Source of the DNA: Pseudidiomarina indica
GTDB taxonomy: Bacteria > Pseudomonadota > Gammaproteobacteria > Enterobacterales > Alteromonadaceae
Reading direction: 5' to 3'
DNA length: 64,000 nt
Assembly (NCBI GenBank): GCA_029279945.1
Contig: JAJUHK010000003.1
Location: forward strand, 62,001-126,000
Shown: piece after piece, positions 54,472 through 64,000 of the stretch
Numbering within the stretch: the stretch's first letter is position 1
Layout: every line of letters begins with the position of its first letter
Made by a program: the position numbers and the translations under genes
The notes under the pieces: model-generated
Told to the model about the DNA's origin: nothing
Databases searched by the model: none
Seen by the model: only the letters and a program-made list of their open reading frames with translations

Positions 54472-55116
54472 TTACGCCTTAGCCTTGACTGCTGGCTTGA
54501 CGATAACATCGCCGCCAATAGCACCAGGGACAGCACCGCGAATTAGCAACAAGCCACGCTCAGCGTCAACTCGTACAACATCAAGAGTTTGTACTGTTAC
54601 TTGCTTGTTACCCATTTGACCGGCCATCTTTTTGCCTTTGAATACTTTACCCGGAGACTGGTTTTGACCGATAGAACCCGGTGCACGGTGTGACAACGAG
54701 TTACCATGGGTTGCGTCCTGAGTACTGAAATTCCAGCGCTTAACGGTACCTTGGAAACCTTTACCTTTAGAGATACCAGTAACGTCTACTTTTTTTGTAT
54801 CAGCAAAAATATCAACGGTGATCTCTGAACCAACTGTGTATTCTTCACCTTCACCGTTCTCTAGGCGGAATTCCCAGAGTCCGCGACCTGCTTCAACACC
54901 TGCTTTTGCAAAGTGACCAGCAAGTGGTTTCGTAACGCGGTTTGCTTTTTTAGTACCTGTAGTCACTTGAAGAGCGCGATAACCATCAGTTTCCTCAGTT
55001 TTTACCTGAGTCACACGGTTTGCTGTCACTTCGATCACAGTAACAGGTACAGAAGCGCCGTCTTCTTGGAAGACGCGAGTCATTCCTACTTTACGACCGA
55101 CTAGACCAATAGCCAT
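54472..55116 (-). CDS. rplC: Ribosomal protein L3
   Basis: A 214-residue 50S protein reaching the peptidyl transferase centre. It has [20 protein letters not shown] and the loop [32 protein letters not shown] containing the glutamine methylated by PrmB in relatives. Confidence 0.98.
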   Translation of the reverse strand: MAIGLVGRKVGMTRVFQEDGASVPVTVIEVTANRVTQVKTEETDGYRALQVTTGTKKANRVTKPLAGHFAKAGVEAGRGLWEFRLENGEGEEYTVGSEITVDIFADTKKVDVTGISKGKGFQGTVKRWNFSTQDATHGNSLSHRAPGSIGQNQSPGKVFKGKKMAGQMGNKQVTVQTLDVVRVDAERGLLLIRGAVPGAIGGDVIVKPAVKAKA

Positions 55117-55154
55117 TGTTAAAACCTCTCGTGTGTAATCCTATTACTGCCCGC

Positions 55155-55641
<487 letters not shown>

Positions 55642-55647
55642 CGGGGG

Positions 55648-55675
55648 ATTATACAGTTTTTATAAAGAAAGGCAA
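55648..55675 (-). promoter_or_regulatory. Promoter of the S10 operon
   Basis: TTGCCT and a perfect TATAAT with a 16-nt spacer on the minus strand, followed by a C-run (TCCCCCGCC) at the expected start region. The C-rich discriminator is typical of growth-rate-regulated promoters. Confidence 0.75.
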
Positions 55676-55695
55676 CGATAAATTGTGGGATTAAT

Positions 55696-55728
55696 AAGTG
55701 CTTCAGAACGACTGTTCATGAAGCACTT
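55696..55728. terminator. Terminator-like stem after the dipeptidase gene
   Basis: AAGTGCTTCAGAAC pairs with GTTCATGAAGCACTT over 14 bp with one bulge and a GACT loop, 11 bp beyond the dipeptidase stop and before the S10 promoter. The T-rich tail is better on the plus strand, so on the minus strand it may work as an insulating stem. Confidence 0.6.
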
Positions 55729-55738
55729 TATTTTATGA

Positions 55739-56938
55739 TTACTGTTTCGCAGCGTAAGCTTCAACTTCACGCCAGACGCGAATAAAATTCTTATTTAATA
55801 TCTTATCGATATCGGCTTCACTATAACCACGATCTAATAATCCTTGAATTAGGTTTGGATAGCTTGAGACATCTTTCAAACCAATAGGTAATGAATCACC
55901 AACTCCATCGTAATCCGAACCTATCCCGATATAATCAATACCAACAAAATTTTTCACGTGGTCAATATGGTCCAATACCTGTTCTAACGTAGCAAATGGG
56001 AAAGGGTTTTTTGCCCGCACTTCAGCAATGCGGCGTTCTGCTTCTTCAGAACCTTCACCATACTGCTCTTTTATCGCAGCAATTTGTTTACGGATAATAT
56101 CGCCATAACGATTGGCTTGCTGAGTAACAAATGACGAACCGAAGTTAATCATAATAACCCCACCGGTCTCTGCCAACTTCTTGATCATCTCATCGCTCAT
56201 ATTGCGTTCAAACCCTGGTGTAAACGAGCGCAATGATGAGTGCGACGCTATCACAGGCACTTCTGAAAGCTCAACTGCTTGCCAAAATGCATCATCAGAT
56301 ACATGCGAAATATCGATCATGATGCCCAAACGATTCATTTCTTTAATCAAGGTTTTACCGAATGGGCTTAAACCGTTCCATTGCCGACGGATATCATAAG
56401 ATGAGTCGGCAATATGATTCGATTGGCTATGTGCTAACGTAATGTAGCGGATACCGCGATCGTAGAATTGCTTTAGATTCTTCAAATCGCCTTCGATAGG
56501 CGAGCCATTTTCCATCCCTAGAGCAATTGAAATTACGCCTTGCTGTTGTTGCTTGAGAACGTCATCGACACTATAGGCCATCGCGAACTTATCCGGTGCA
56601 CGCCACGCCAATGCTTCCATACTATCGATTAATTGATGTGCTAACTGGTAACTCGCCCCAGGTGTCTGTTCCAAGTGTGCTGGAATATATATCGACATAA
56701 AAGGAACATTGAGACCGCCTTGCATAGCACGAGGATAATCAAAGTCACCTCGTTGCGTTGCTTTTGTCACATCTTCCCAATCGTTAAAAAGTCGATATGG
56801 CACATCAATATGCGTATCGATAATTAACTTCTGTTGGGCCAACTCGTGGGCTTTTTGACTGGCGTTGTACTCTTGTGCCGTAGCGGCTTGCGCCATACTC
56901 AAAGCGCCAAGTAAACCTATCATTAACGACTTCTTCAC
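55739..56938 (-). CDS. Secreted membrane-dipeptidase-family (M19) dipeptidase
   Basis: M19 dipeptidases are zinc enzymes that hydrolyse dipeptides. From the GTG (AGGA 7 nt upstream) the protein has 399 residues, a signal peptide (MKKSLMIGLLGALSMAQA) and the metal ligands: HxD in IDTHIDVPY, Glu in ALGMENGSP, His in MIDISHVSDDAF, His in PVIASHSSLRSF, and Asp in GIGSDYDGVGD. The ORF track starts 18 codons upstream. No operon partner is evident; its substrate is presumably peptides in the periplasm. Confidence 0.88.
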   Translation of the reverse strand: MKKSLMIGLLGALSMAQAATAQEYNASQKAHELAQQKLIIDTHIDVPYRLFNDWEDVTKATQRGDFDYPRAMQGGLNVPFMSIYIPAHLEQTPGASYQLAHQLIDSMEALAWRAPDKFAMAYSVDDVLKQQQQGVISIALGMENGSPIEGDLKNLKQFYDRGIRYITLAHSQSNHIADSSYDIRRQWNGLSPFGKTLIKEMNRLGIMIDISHVSDDAFWQAVELSEVPVIASHSSLRSFTPGFERNMSDEMIKKLAETGGVIMINFGSSFVTQQANRYGDIIRKQIAAIKEQYGEGSEEAERRIAEVRAKNPFPFATLEQVLDHIDHVKNFVGIDYIGIGSDYDGVGDSLPIGLKDVSSYPNLIQGLLDRGYSEADIDKILNKNFIRVWREVEAYAAKQ

Positions 56939-57153
56939 CGGTAGTTCCTCTTGCTTGTTATTGTTATGCATCAATACCAAGCAGCCTACCACATGTTTTT
57001 TTCGGATTCACTTGGATTTGCTGATATCCATCGTAACTGTTATGACGGCTGCCGCACCAGCAACCACTGTACCCAATACTGGTGCCGCCATCATCATTAT
57101 AAGGAGTTCAGTTTGCATCCACATGCGCGATATCCTTGTTGCTAATTAAGGTG
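56939..57153. other. Intergenic region with no recognised gene
   Basis: About 215 bp between the dipeptidase start and the 3' end of the small secreted protein gene. ORF-track entries here are short and lack family resemblance. I saw no clear promoter or terminator. Confidence 0.5.
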
Positions 57154-57435
57154 TTATTCCTCGTTATTGGTGATTAAATCAATAGCAACATCCGCAACAT
57201 TGGTAAGCACACGAGCTGGATTCAATGCTGATTTCAGTTCGGCAAGATACTGTCCTAATTCAACTAAAGCATCTAATTTCACGTCAGTTTGCATCGCGTA
57301 AACTTGCTGATCTATAGTTTCTTTTACCATTGCTTCGACAGTTTGATTGTCTTCCACAGCTGGCACTTCTTGTGCATAAGCTGAGCTGAATACTAACAGT
57401 GACGAAAGAGCGATTGCAGTGATTGTGGTTTTCAT
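57154..57435 (-). CDS. Small secreted protein of unknown function
   Basis: A 93-residue protein with a signal peptide (MKTTITAIALSSLLVFSSAYA, cleavage before QEVP) and a mature, acidic, mostly helical part of about 72 residues. I do not recognise the family. AGGAG lies 7-8 nt before the ATG, but is embedded in an inverted repeat that could hide it. The gene is flanked by AT-rich DNA and stands alone. Confidence 0.65.
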   Translation of the reverse strand: MKTTITAIALSSLLVFSSAYAQEVPAVEDNQTVEAMVKETIDQQVYAMQTDVKLDALVELGQYLAELKSALNPARVLTNVADVAIDLITNNEE

Positions 57436-57440
57436 GGGTA

Positions 57441-57490
57441 ATCTCCTAGCTTATTAATTATTTGACCAATGACCGAAGTCACTAGGAGAT
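57441..57490 (-). promoter_or_regulatory. Leader hairpin sequestering the ribosome-binding site
   Basis: ATCTCCTAG and CTAGGAGAT are perfect 9-bp complements, 32 nt apart. The downstream arm contains the AGGAG Shine-Dalgarno of the small secreted protein. Next to the upstream arm, TGAC-TTCG-GTCA forms a UUCG-capped mini-hairpin. Such an arrangement could give an on/off translational switch, for instance temperature or sRNA control; function is inferred. Confidence 0.5.
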
Positions 57491-57645
57491 ATGCAACAGG
57501 CGTGCCAACGTTTATCAATTATTATTTTTATTTATATTGTTCTTTTATTATCAATCACTTAAACAAAGAATAAGATAGCGAGATAAACTCTATAAAAATT
57601 CATTGCAGCTTTTTGGTGAATAAACCCTTGTGTGAGATTCACTAA

Positions 57646-58674
57646 TTATTGAGCAAAAAGCGCACGCGCCTGACAGACTTCGTGGTACGCTGACTCTAAT
57701 AATTCACGCGCATCGGTGGCTTGTGGCCCATATTGACTGAGCACTTGGCGCCATTTTTTAGCACCGGGTCCACCTTGGAACAACCCGATCATATGACGCA
57801 CGACATGCCATGGTCGTCCTCCTTGCGCTACATGAACGTTCGTATAAGTGATCATAGATTCTATTACCTGCTCAAGATCGATCTCGCGAGCAGCACCATA
57901 TAAACGATCAAACTCTGTTAGCAACGTTGGATTTTGGTACGCCTCTCGCCCAATCATCACACCATCGACGTGCTGTAAATGGTGTTGGATTTCTATCACC
58001 GTTTTCACACCGCCATTAAGGGTGATATGTAGCTCTGGATAGCGTTCTTTCATCCGATATACTCGGTCATAGCGTAACGGTGGAATATCGCGGTTTTGCT
58101 TAGGGCTTAGTCCGTTTAGCCAGGCATTACGAGCGTGCAACGTAAAATGGCGGCATCCAGCCGCTATAACAGGCTCGAGGAAACCTTGTAAATACTCGTC
58201 ACTATCATGCTGATCAATGCCTAGTCTTGTTTTTACGGAGATAACCACTGCTGGTGCAGCCGCTTGCATCGCCGCAACACAAGCCGCAACAGTTTCCGGC
58301 TCGGCCATTAAACACGCCCCAAACCGACCGTTCTGAACACGGTCAGATGGACAGCCGACATTAATATTGACCTCACGGTAACCTCGTTCAGCAGCTAATT
58401 GTGTACACTCAGCCATCGCAATGGGGTCACTGCCCCCTAGCTGCAACACGAGCGGCTGTTCGGCTGGATTAAACTGCAAAAAGTCCATCTTGCCATGGAG
58501 AATCGCACCAGTGGTTACCATTTCTGTATAGAGTACAGTATGCTGCGTCAGCAAACGATGAAAATAACGACAATGCCGATCGGTCCAGTCGAGCATTGGA
58601 GCTATCGAAAGTAAACGATTAAAATCGGATGTTGTGCGTTGCTGATTAGCTTGAGGTTGGTTAGTGAATGCCAC
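57646..58674 (-). CDS. dusA: tRNA-dihydrouridine(20/20a) synthase DusA
   Basis: DusA reduces uridines 20 and 20a in the D-loop using FMN and NADPH. The 342-residue protein has LLSIAPMLDWTDRHCRYFHRLL, VNINVGCPSDRVQNGRFGACLMAEP (catalytic Cys in the FGACLM context) and SVKTRLGIDQHDS, which identify the DusA subgroup. It is divergent from zur, a neighbourhood also seen in E. coli. Confidence 0.95.
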   Translation of the reverse strand: MAFTNQPQANQQRTTSDFNRLLSIAPMLDWTDRHCRYFHRLLTQHTVLYTEMVTTGAILHGKMDFLQFNPAEQPLVLQLGGSDPIAMAECTQLAAERGYREVNINVGCPSDRVQNGRFGACLMAEPETVAACVAAMQAAAPAVVISVKTRLGIDQHDSDEYLQGFLEPVIAAGCRHFTLHARNAWLNGLSPKQNRDIPPLRYDRVYRMKERYPELHITLNGGVKTVIEIQHHLQHVDGVMIGREAYQNPTLLTEFDRLYGAAREIDLEQVIESMITYTNVHVAQGGRPWHVVRHMIGLFQGGPGAKKWRQVLSQYGPQATDARELLESAYHEVCQARALFAQ

Positions 58675-58708
58675 TGCTGCAATAAACCTTAGTAAATAAT
58701 GACCCGCT

Positions 58709-58737
58709 ATTATACCGTGGTTTAATCCTTAGCCCAA
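58709..58737 (-). promoter_or_regulatory. Probable promoter of dusA
   Basis: TTGGGC and TATAAT with a 17-nt spacer on the minus strand, placing the start about 25-30 bp before dusA, within the dusA/zur divergent gap. Confidence 0.55.
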
Positions 58738-58776
58738 CCGCTATGCTAACCATAATCAAAGTGGTACACTGATCGT

Positions 58777-59229
58777 ATGAACAAGCAAGATATGCAACGC
58801 CTTATCCGTAAGGCTGAACAACTCTGTGAGCAACGCGGCGCGCGGCTAACCCCTGCGCGACGTGAGGTTTTTGAGATTTTGGCGAAGCAAGAAGGTGCCA
58901 TCGGTGCTTACGATTTGCTCGACAAGCTAAAAACAGCTGTCCCTAATGCAAAACCGCCGACCATTTATCGTGCGCTAGATTTTCTCCAAGAGCATGGCTT
59001 TGTACACAAAATCACTTCATCTAACAGCTATGTTTTATGTAGCCATTTTGACCATCAGCATCCTGTACAAATGCTGATATGCGAAGAATGTGGCGCAGTG
59101 CAAGAAATTCAGTCTGATGGCGTCTATGAAGCATTACGGAAACAAGCAGAAAGCCAAGGCTTCATCGTGGCTTCCCAAACCATTGAAGCGCATGGCTCGT
59201 GTAAAGCTTGCCAAGCCGCTATCGGCTAG
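58777..59229 (+). CDS. zur: Zinc uptake regulator Zur (Fur family)
   Basis: Zur represses zinc uptake genes when zinc is abundant. The 150-residue protein has the Fur winged helix (LTPARREVFEIL, PPTIYRALDFLQEHGFVHKI), a structural CxxC pair (ICEEC, CKAC) and histidines in HFDHQH. The length and early RGARLTPARR favour Zur over Fur. The ATG has no strong Shine-Dalgarno, and a TACACT -10-like hexamer lies only about 8 nt upstream, so the mRNA could be nearly leaderless. It shares stop-codon bases (CTAG) with dnaB. Confidence 0.9.
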   Translation: MNKQDMQRLIRKAEQLCEQRGARLTPARREVFEILAKQEGAIGAYDLLDKLKTAVPNAKPPTIYRALDFLQEHGFVHKITSSNSYVLCSHFDHQHPVQMLICEECGAVQEIQSDGVYEALRKQAESQGFIVASQTIEAHGSCKACQAAIG

Positions 59230-60656
59230 TAATCTGGGCCGTCGGTAATTTCTGACTTAGCCAAATTGACAAAACGAGAATACTTCCCTTGGAACTTCAA
59301 TTTAACACTACCAATGGGACCGTTCCGCTGCTTACCAATAATGATTTCAGCAATGCCTTTATCTTCTGTCTCCGGATGATACACCTCATCCCGGTAGATA
59401 AACATAATGACGTCGGCATCTTGCTCTATCGAGCCTGATTCACGCAAGTCTGAATTCACGGGACGTTTATTAGTCCGCTGCTCTAACGAGCGATTCAATT
59501 GTGACAGCGCCACCACTGGCACCGATAGCTCCTTGGCCAAGGCTTTCAGTGACCGTGAAATCTCAGCGATTTCTAGGGTTCGATTTTCAGCCATTCCCGG
59601 TACTGTCATCAGCTGCAAATAGTCCACCATGATCAGCGCAAGCCCACCATTTTCACGATAAACGCGACGGGCACGTGACCGAACCTCAGTGGGTGTTAGC
59701 CCCGATGAATCATCAATATAAAGATTGTTTTTTTGCGACAGAATATTGACAGTTGAGGATAACCGACTCCAATCTTCTTCTGCGAGTTGCCCTGTACGGA
59801 TCCGTGTTTGGTCCACACTACTTAAGGAAGCGAGAATCCGCATCATGATCTGTTCAGCCGGCATCTCTAAACTAAACACGAGCACCGGTTTGGTCGAACG
59901 CATTGCAATATTTTCGGCAATATTCATCGCAAAAGTGGTTTTACCCATCGACGGACGTGCCGCAACAATAATCAAATCGGAAGGTTGTAAGCCGGCGGTC
60001 ATATGATCCAGATCGATAAAGCCCGTCGCTGCTCCTGTTATACCACTATTATTTTCACTGAAAGACAATTCCTCAATGCGGTCAATCGTCCGTTGCAGTA
60101 TGGGGGCTATCGCGACGGGGCCTTCATTGTCATCGGTCCGCTTCTCAGCGATATTGAATACCCGGCTTTCCGCATTGTCGAGCAACTCTCTCGAAGAGCG
60201 GCCTTGGGGATTAAATGCACTGTCCGCTATGTCATTAGCAACACCGATTAACTCACGTAAAATGGCACGTTCACGAACAATTTCTGCATATGCTCGAATA
60301 TTAGCTGCACTTGGGGTGTTTTTCGCGATTTCGCCTAAATAGGCAAAACCACCCACGTCATGTAATTGACCTTCTGCTTCCAAATCCTCAGAAACAGTAA
60401 CTAAATCGATTGGCTGGTTTTTTTCTGTTAAGCGATGCATCGCACGGAAAATAAGTCGATGCGCCCGATGATAGAAATCATCAGCGATGACATTGCCCGC
60501 TATCGCATCCCAAGCTTGGTTATCAAGCATCAGTCCACCCAACACCGATTGCTCTGCTTCGATGGAGTGTGGAGGCGTTTTTATGGCATCCAGCTTAGCA
60601 TCATTGCTGCGCTGCTGCCCTTTGCGTGCTTTTTGTTGTATTTTTTGCTCTGCCAT
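59226..60656 (-). CDS. dnaB: Replicative DNA helicase DnaB
   Basis: DnaB is the hexameric 5'-3' helicase at the replication fork. The protein has 476 residues from MAEQKIQQ (GGAA 5 nt upstream; the ORF track uses a GTG five codons earlier). Its N-terminal domain (PPHSIEAEQSVLGGLMLD) is followed by the RecA-like domain: Walker A ARPSMGKTTFAMN, Walker B LIMVDYLQLM, and SLKALAKELSVPVVALSQLNRSLE. No intein is present. The gene lies just after the rplI operon terminator, as often in proteobacteria. Confidence 0.97.
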   Translation of the reverse strand: MAEQKIQQKARKGQQRSNDAKLDAIKTPPHSIEAEQSVLGGLMLDNQAWDAIAGNVIADDFYHRAHRLIFRAMHRLTEKNQPIDLVTVSEDLEAEGQLHDVGGFAYLGEIAKNTPSAANIRAYAEIVRERAILRELIGVANDIADSAFNPQGRSSRELLDNAESRVFNIAEKRTDDNEGPVAIAPILQRTIDRIEELSFSENNSGITGAATGFIDLDHMTAGLQPSDLIIVAARPSMGKTTFAMNIAENIAMRSTKPVLVFSLEMPAEQIMMRILASLSSVDQTRIRTGQLAEEDWSRLSSTVNILSQKNNLYIDDSSGLTPTEVRSRARRVYRENGGLALIMVDYLQLMTVPGMAENRTLEIAEISRSLKALAKELSVPVVALSQLNRSLEQRTNKRPVNSDLRESGSIEQDADVIMFIYRDEVYHPETEDKGIAEIIIGKQRNGPIGSVKLKFQGKYSRFVNLAKSEITDGPDY

Positions 60657-60717
60657 GAAGGTTCCATTCACTACGACTAATCGCTGACATGGAACTATAC
60701 AAAATCATCGATCAGTA

Positions 60718-60755
60718 AGAAAGCGAATCAGATGAATTATACTGATCCGCTTTCT
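60718..60755 (-). promoter_or_regulatory. Dyad overlapping a putative dnaB -10 element
   Basis: AGAAAGCGAATCAG and CTGATCCGCTTTCT form a 13-of-14-bp inverted repeat around a 10-nt loop. On the minus strand the loop contains TATAAT, about 75 bp upstream of dnaB. It may be an operator over the dnaB promoter or a leader hairpin; the -35 is weak. Confidence 0.4.
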
Positions 60756-60875
60756 ATTAAGTTGCACTAAATGTTCGTCAGACAATTGAAGCATCGTCCT
60801 GCTGCGCTAATAAAAACACTGTGGTGGCTTTGTTATAGATTAAGACGTAAAAAAGATGGGAAGGTTTACAAGGGG

Positions 60876-60915
60876 TAAAAAAAAATCCGCAGCTAGGCAA
60901 TAGCTACGGATTTTT
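60876..60915 (-). terminator. Terminator of the rpsF-priB-rpsR-rplI operon
   Basis: AAAAATCCG.AGCTA pairs with TAGCT.CGGATTTTT (one mismatch) around GGCAA, with a T-run on the minus strand. It lies 29 bp after rplI and could act in both directions. Confidence 0.85.
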
Positions 60916-60943
60916 AATGCGAAATGGTAATTACAAAGCGATA

Positions 60944-61396
60944 TTATTCGCCAGCAACCACATGCAATTGAATTTTTGCAAATACATCAGCGTGCAAGTG
61001 CAATTCAATTTCGTATTCGCCTACATCACGCAAAGTACCATTTGGTAACAATACTTCAGACTTAGCGATTTCAACGCCAGCAGCAGTTACTGCAGCCGCG
61101 ATATCACGAGTACCGATTGAACCAAACAATTTGCCTTCGTCACCTGCTTTAGCAGTAATAACAACTGGCTCTAATGCGTTCAATTTTTCTGCACGAGCTT
61201 GCGCAGCGGCTAATTCTTCAGCCAACTTTGCTTCAAGCTCAGCACGACGCTCTTCAAACATTTTAATGTTCGCCGCAGTTGCAGGAACTGCTTTACCTTT
61301 AGGGAACAAAAAGTTACGAGCATAGCCAGACTTAACTGAAACTTGGTCACCCAAGCTACCTAAGTTGGCGACTTTATCTAATAGAATAATTTCCAT
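60944..61396 (-). CDS. rplI: Ribosomal protein L9
   Basis: A 150-residue protein with two globular ends joined by a long helix ([36 protein letters not shown]). Last gene of the rpsF operon. Confidence 0.98.
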   Translation of the reverse strand: MEIILLDKVANLGSLGDQVSVKSGYARNFLFPKGKAVPATAANIKMFEERRAELEAKLAEELAAAQARAEKLNALEPVVITAKAGDEGKLFGSIGTRDIAAAVTAAGVEIAKSEVLLPNGTLRDVGEYEIELHLHADVFAKIQLHVVAGE

Positions 61397-61439
61397 AGTA
61401 CGCTACCTCTGAGTTGCTGAGATCGTTCGCGTTGCCGGC

Positions 61440-61992
<553 letters not shown>

Positions 61993-62005
61993 AGTGTATT
62001 GCGAC

Positions 62006-62383
62006 TTATGCCGCGTCTTCGCTGTCGTCTTGTTCTTCGCTACGGCTTTCGCTCTTACGTGGCTCTTCTTTCTTGCTCAACGGAGAAGCTTCAGTGATCG
62101 CTTCTTTCTTGCGCATGATCATGCTACGTAATACAGCATCGTTATAGCGGAAAGCAGTTTCCAGCTCTTCTACAACATCAGCAGTCGCTTCGATATTCAT
62201 CAACACATAGTGTGCTTTGTGCAACTTGTTGATTGGGTATGCCAATTGACGACGACCCCAGTCTTCTAAGCGATGAATGGTGCCGTTACCCTGTTTGATG
62301 GTCTCGCTGTAACGCTCGATCATGCCAGGGACTTGCTCGCTCTGATCCGGATGGACCATGAATACGATTTCATAATGACGCAT
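62006..62383 (-). CDS. rpsF: Ribosomal protein S6
   Basis: A 125-residue 30S protein ([25 protein letters not shown]) with an acidic, low-complexity C-terminal tail ([13 protein letters not shown]) of the kind extended by RimK with glutamates in relatives. First gene of its operon; AAGGAG precedes the ATG. Confidence 0.97.
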   Translation of the reverse strand: MRHYEIVFMVHPDQSEQVPGMIERYSETIKQGNGTIHRLEDWGRRQLAYPINKLHKAHYVLMNIEATADVVEELETAFRYNDAVLRSMIMRKKEAITEASPLSKKEEPRKSESRSEEQDDSEDAA

Positions 62384-62511
62384 TTCTGCTCCTTATGGTT
62401 CATAGCTACTAACAGGCTCAGTCGCACCCTTAGCAGCAAGGAACGCTGTAAGTATGTTAAACAACTTTTGACTGATTTAAGCGGCGGGATTTTAGCCTAA
62501 CTTGCTCCAGT

Positions 62512-62985
62512 TCACAAGTCCGATTGGGTTTCGTGACCGTTTTTAATCAAATCAATGAGGACTTTTACATATTGCTCTGGCAACGCACCATAAGTGTCCG
62601 GCACACCTTGTATCCGAAAGCGCTGCATTGACTCTGCATGGAGTTTATCGGTCGGTGCTTGCAACAGACCATTTAATTGTAATAACTTGTCCTGCCGTAC
62701 CTCGACTTCTAGTACCCAGCCATAGGCCTCTTGTTGCTCCAACAAACGCCATTCGTGACGTGCTCTAATTCGCTGTTCAATATCAAATAAAATATCTTCT
62801 AATGCTGCAGAGCTGGGTTCCGCAACACTATAAGTTACATATAAAAATGGCTTATTAGAACGTTGCCCAGGCGCTAAATCTCCCAACGGCAACCACGCTA
62901 ACGCCAACATTATCATCAACAACCCCGCAATAATGAGCGGTCGCCAGCTTCGTCTAACTGTTTTGGCGTTGTCGAACCACTTCAT
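62512..62985 (-). CDS. Single-helix membrane protein of unknown function
   Basis: A 157-residue protein with one N-terminal membrane helix (about 16-36) and a periplasmic domain of about 120 residues. The stretch [29 protein letters not shown] is faintly like the periplasmic entry of RND efflux pumps, but no RND body follows. I do not recognise the family. The start (AGGAG, 9-nt spacing) overlaps the end of rlmB by 32 bp, so they are probably cotranscribed. The ORF track begins ten codons earlier. Confidence 0.6.
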   Translation of the reverse strand: MKWFDNAKTVRRSWRPLIIAGLLMIMLALAWLPLGDLAPGQRSNKPFLYVTYSVAEPSSAALEDILFDIEQRIRARHEWRLLEQQEAYGWVLEVEVRQDKLLQLNGLLQAPTDKLHAESMQRFRIQGVPDTYGALPEQYVKVLIDLIKNGHETQSDL

Positions 62986-63700
62986 ATAAACATACTCCTG
63001 TTGCCACTGAGACATTCAAGCTACTTACAGTTCCAAGTAGCGGTATCCTAATTAACTCGTCACAGGTTTCCCGAGTTAACCGTCGCATCCCATCACCTTC
63101 AGCCCCCATGACTAACGCAACTGCGCCACGCATATCAACGTTGTATAGTGTCCGGGTTGCTTCACCAGCAGTGCCTATCACCCAAACTTGGCGTTCCTGC
63201 AGTTGCCGCAGCGTCCGGGCCAAGTTTGTGACTTGAACGAAGGGGACTGTTTCCGCTGCACCACAAGCGACTTTACTCACGATAGGGGTAATACTTGCTG
63301 ACTTATCTTTGGGTACAATCACGGCGGTAACCCCAGCTGCATCGGCGGTACGTAAACATGCACCCAAGTTATGTGGGTCGGTCACGCCATCCAATACCAG
63401 GAAGAACGCTCGTGCCCCTGCTTCCTCGCACAATCTATCAAGATCATGTTCATTCAATGGTGGCACAGCAGTCGCGGTGATAAGGATACCTTGGTGATTA
63501 CCACCGTCAGTTTTTTTATCCAAAGTGGCCTTCGGAACAAACTGCACTCGCACACCAAGCCGTTGCGCTAGGCTGACAATCTCTTGTAGCGGTTTATCCT
63601 GGCGCTCGCGGGTGACAAATATTTCCACCAAACGCTCGGGTTGTTGTTCTAATATTGCACGCGCAGGATGCAATCCAAAAATAGCTACTTTTTTGCTCAT
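62954..63700 (-). CDS. rlmB: 23S rRNA (guanosine-2'-O)-methyltransferase RlmB
   Basis: RlmB methylates the ribose of G2251 in 23S rRNA. The 248-residue SpoU-family protein has an N-terminal L30e-like substrate-binding domain ([23 protein letters not shown]) and the SPOUT knot ([68 protein letters not shown]). It follows rnr by a few bases, as in E. coli. Confidence 0.96.
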   Translation of the reverse strand: MSKKVAIFGLHPARAILEQQPERLVEIFVTRERQDKPLQEIVSLAQRLGVRVQFVPKATLDKKTDGGNHQGILITATAVPPLNEHDLDRLCEEAGARAFFLVLDGVTDPHNLGACLRTADAAGVTAVIVPKDKSASITPIVSKVACGAAETVPFVQVTNLARTLRQLQERQVWVIGTAGEATRTLYNVDMRGAVALVMGAEGDGMRRLTRETCDELIRIPLLGTVSSLNVSVATGVCLYEVVRQRQNS

Positions 63701-63703
63701 GAA

Positions 63704-64000
63704 TTACTTTTTCTTCCGCTGTTTCTTGATACCTTGGCGGGCTGCTTCTTTTGCTTTCCGCTTCGACTTGATGTGTGCAAGCTTCGCTTGTTTCTGCTTG
63801 CGTTTGCTCGACTTTTCAGCACTCAGGTCTCCTGCCTTGCGCGCGACAGACACTCGACTCTGCCCGCGCGGGCTTTCCGCTGCAAGTAGATCTAAATCAA
63901 TTTTACGATCATCCACTGACACTGCACGTACCCGTACCCGCACTTTATCACCTAAACGATAAACTGTACGGGTATTCTCGCCAATTAATAATTGCTTCTC
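63704..64000 (-). CDS. rnr: Ribonuclease R, C-terminal end
   Basis: The last 98 residues of a protein running off the right edge: the end of the S1 domain (VYRLGDKVRVRVRAVSVDDRKIDLDLL) and a lysine/arginine-rich tail (KSKRKAKEAARQGIKKQRKKK). Both features and the position immediately upstream of rlmB identify RNase R, a processive 3'-5' exoribonuclease. Confidence 0.92.
   Translation of the reverse strand, partial: EKQLLIGENTRTVYRLGDKVRVRVRAVSVDDRKIDLDLLAAESPRGQSRVSVARKAGDLSAEKSSKRKQKQAKLAHIKSKRKAKEAARQGIKKQRKKK

Noticed and set aside
56865-57149. 94-residue plus-strand ORF beside the dipeptidase gene
   Set aside because: It overlaps the dipeptidase signal-peptide region antisense and has no recognisable features.
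57607-57636. Stem near the dusA 3' end
   Set aside because: Only about 7 bp with a large loop and no U-run; not convincing as a terminator.
62384-62511. S6:S18-binding leader upstream of rpsF
   Set aside because: A small CCTT/AAGG hairpin exists, but I could not match the conserved motif with confidence.

Overview
The window is a gene-dense stretch of core chromosome from a gammaproteobacterium. It contains ZipA, CysB, CysZ, Rnk, CsrA, a BarA-type hybrid kinase, the eleven-gene S10 ribosomal operon and rpsF-priB-rpsR-rplI. Several blocks have the Escherichia coli order: pabB-nudL-sdaA, ffh/ypjD-yfjD, rpsP-rimM-trmD-rplS, recX-alaS-csrA-serV-argV with gshA nearby, and rnm-yciO with rluB. Chromosome condensation is by SMC-ScpAB rather than MukBEF. 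With the marine-type extras (choline BCCT carrier with a porin, tandem secreted amidohydrolases, a secreted M19 dipeptidase), this points to Alteromonadales, perhaps Idiomarinaceae. The family is an inference without a marker search.

Layout. 0-5 kb: smc-zipA-ligA (ligA runs off the left edge). 5-15 kb: cysZ, rimO, rnk, rmuC, a class I fumarase, pabB-nudL-sdaA and cysB. 15-24 kb: a YciH/SUI1 protein, a STAS plus PP2C/kinase partner-switching pair, a two-gene secreted amidohydrolase operon, cytochrome c', cytochrome b561 and a stand-alone receiver. 24-31 kb: tyrA, rpsP-rimM-trmD-rplS, ffh, the CcsA-like ypjD and the CorC-family yfjD. 31-41 kb: a transglycosylase-like lipoprotein, gshA, a soluble tripartite histidine kinase with a 57-residue membrane protein, tRNA-Ser and two tRNA-Arg genes, csrA, alaS, recX and a SIMPL lipoprotein. 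40-47 kb: one long leftward array (fadH-rnm-yciO-scpA-scpB-rluB-aguA). 47-56 kb: a betT-porin operon and the complete S10 operon with promoter and attenuator-like leader. 56-64 kb: dipeptidase, a small secreted protein, dusA, zur, dnaB, rpsF-priB-rpsR-rplI, an unknown membrane protein, rlmB and the 3' end of rnr.

Much of the set serves translation (ribosomal proteins, tRNA and rRNA modification, AlaRS, SRP), replication and segregation (LigA, DnaB, PriB, Smc, ScpA, ScpB) and regulation (CsrA, CysB, Zur, partner switch, hybrid kinase). Intergenic space is short. Four of the nine convergent junctions share their two stop codons in a 4-bp overlap.

I saw no insertion sequence, prophage, CRISPR array, toxin-antitoxin or defence system. 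The least ordinary items are the partner switch with a degenerate receiver, the amidohydrolases lacking metal ligands, the sensorless kinase beside csrA, an S10 operon detached from its usual neighbours, several structured leaders, and two uncharacterised small proteins.
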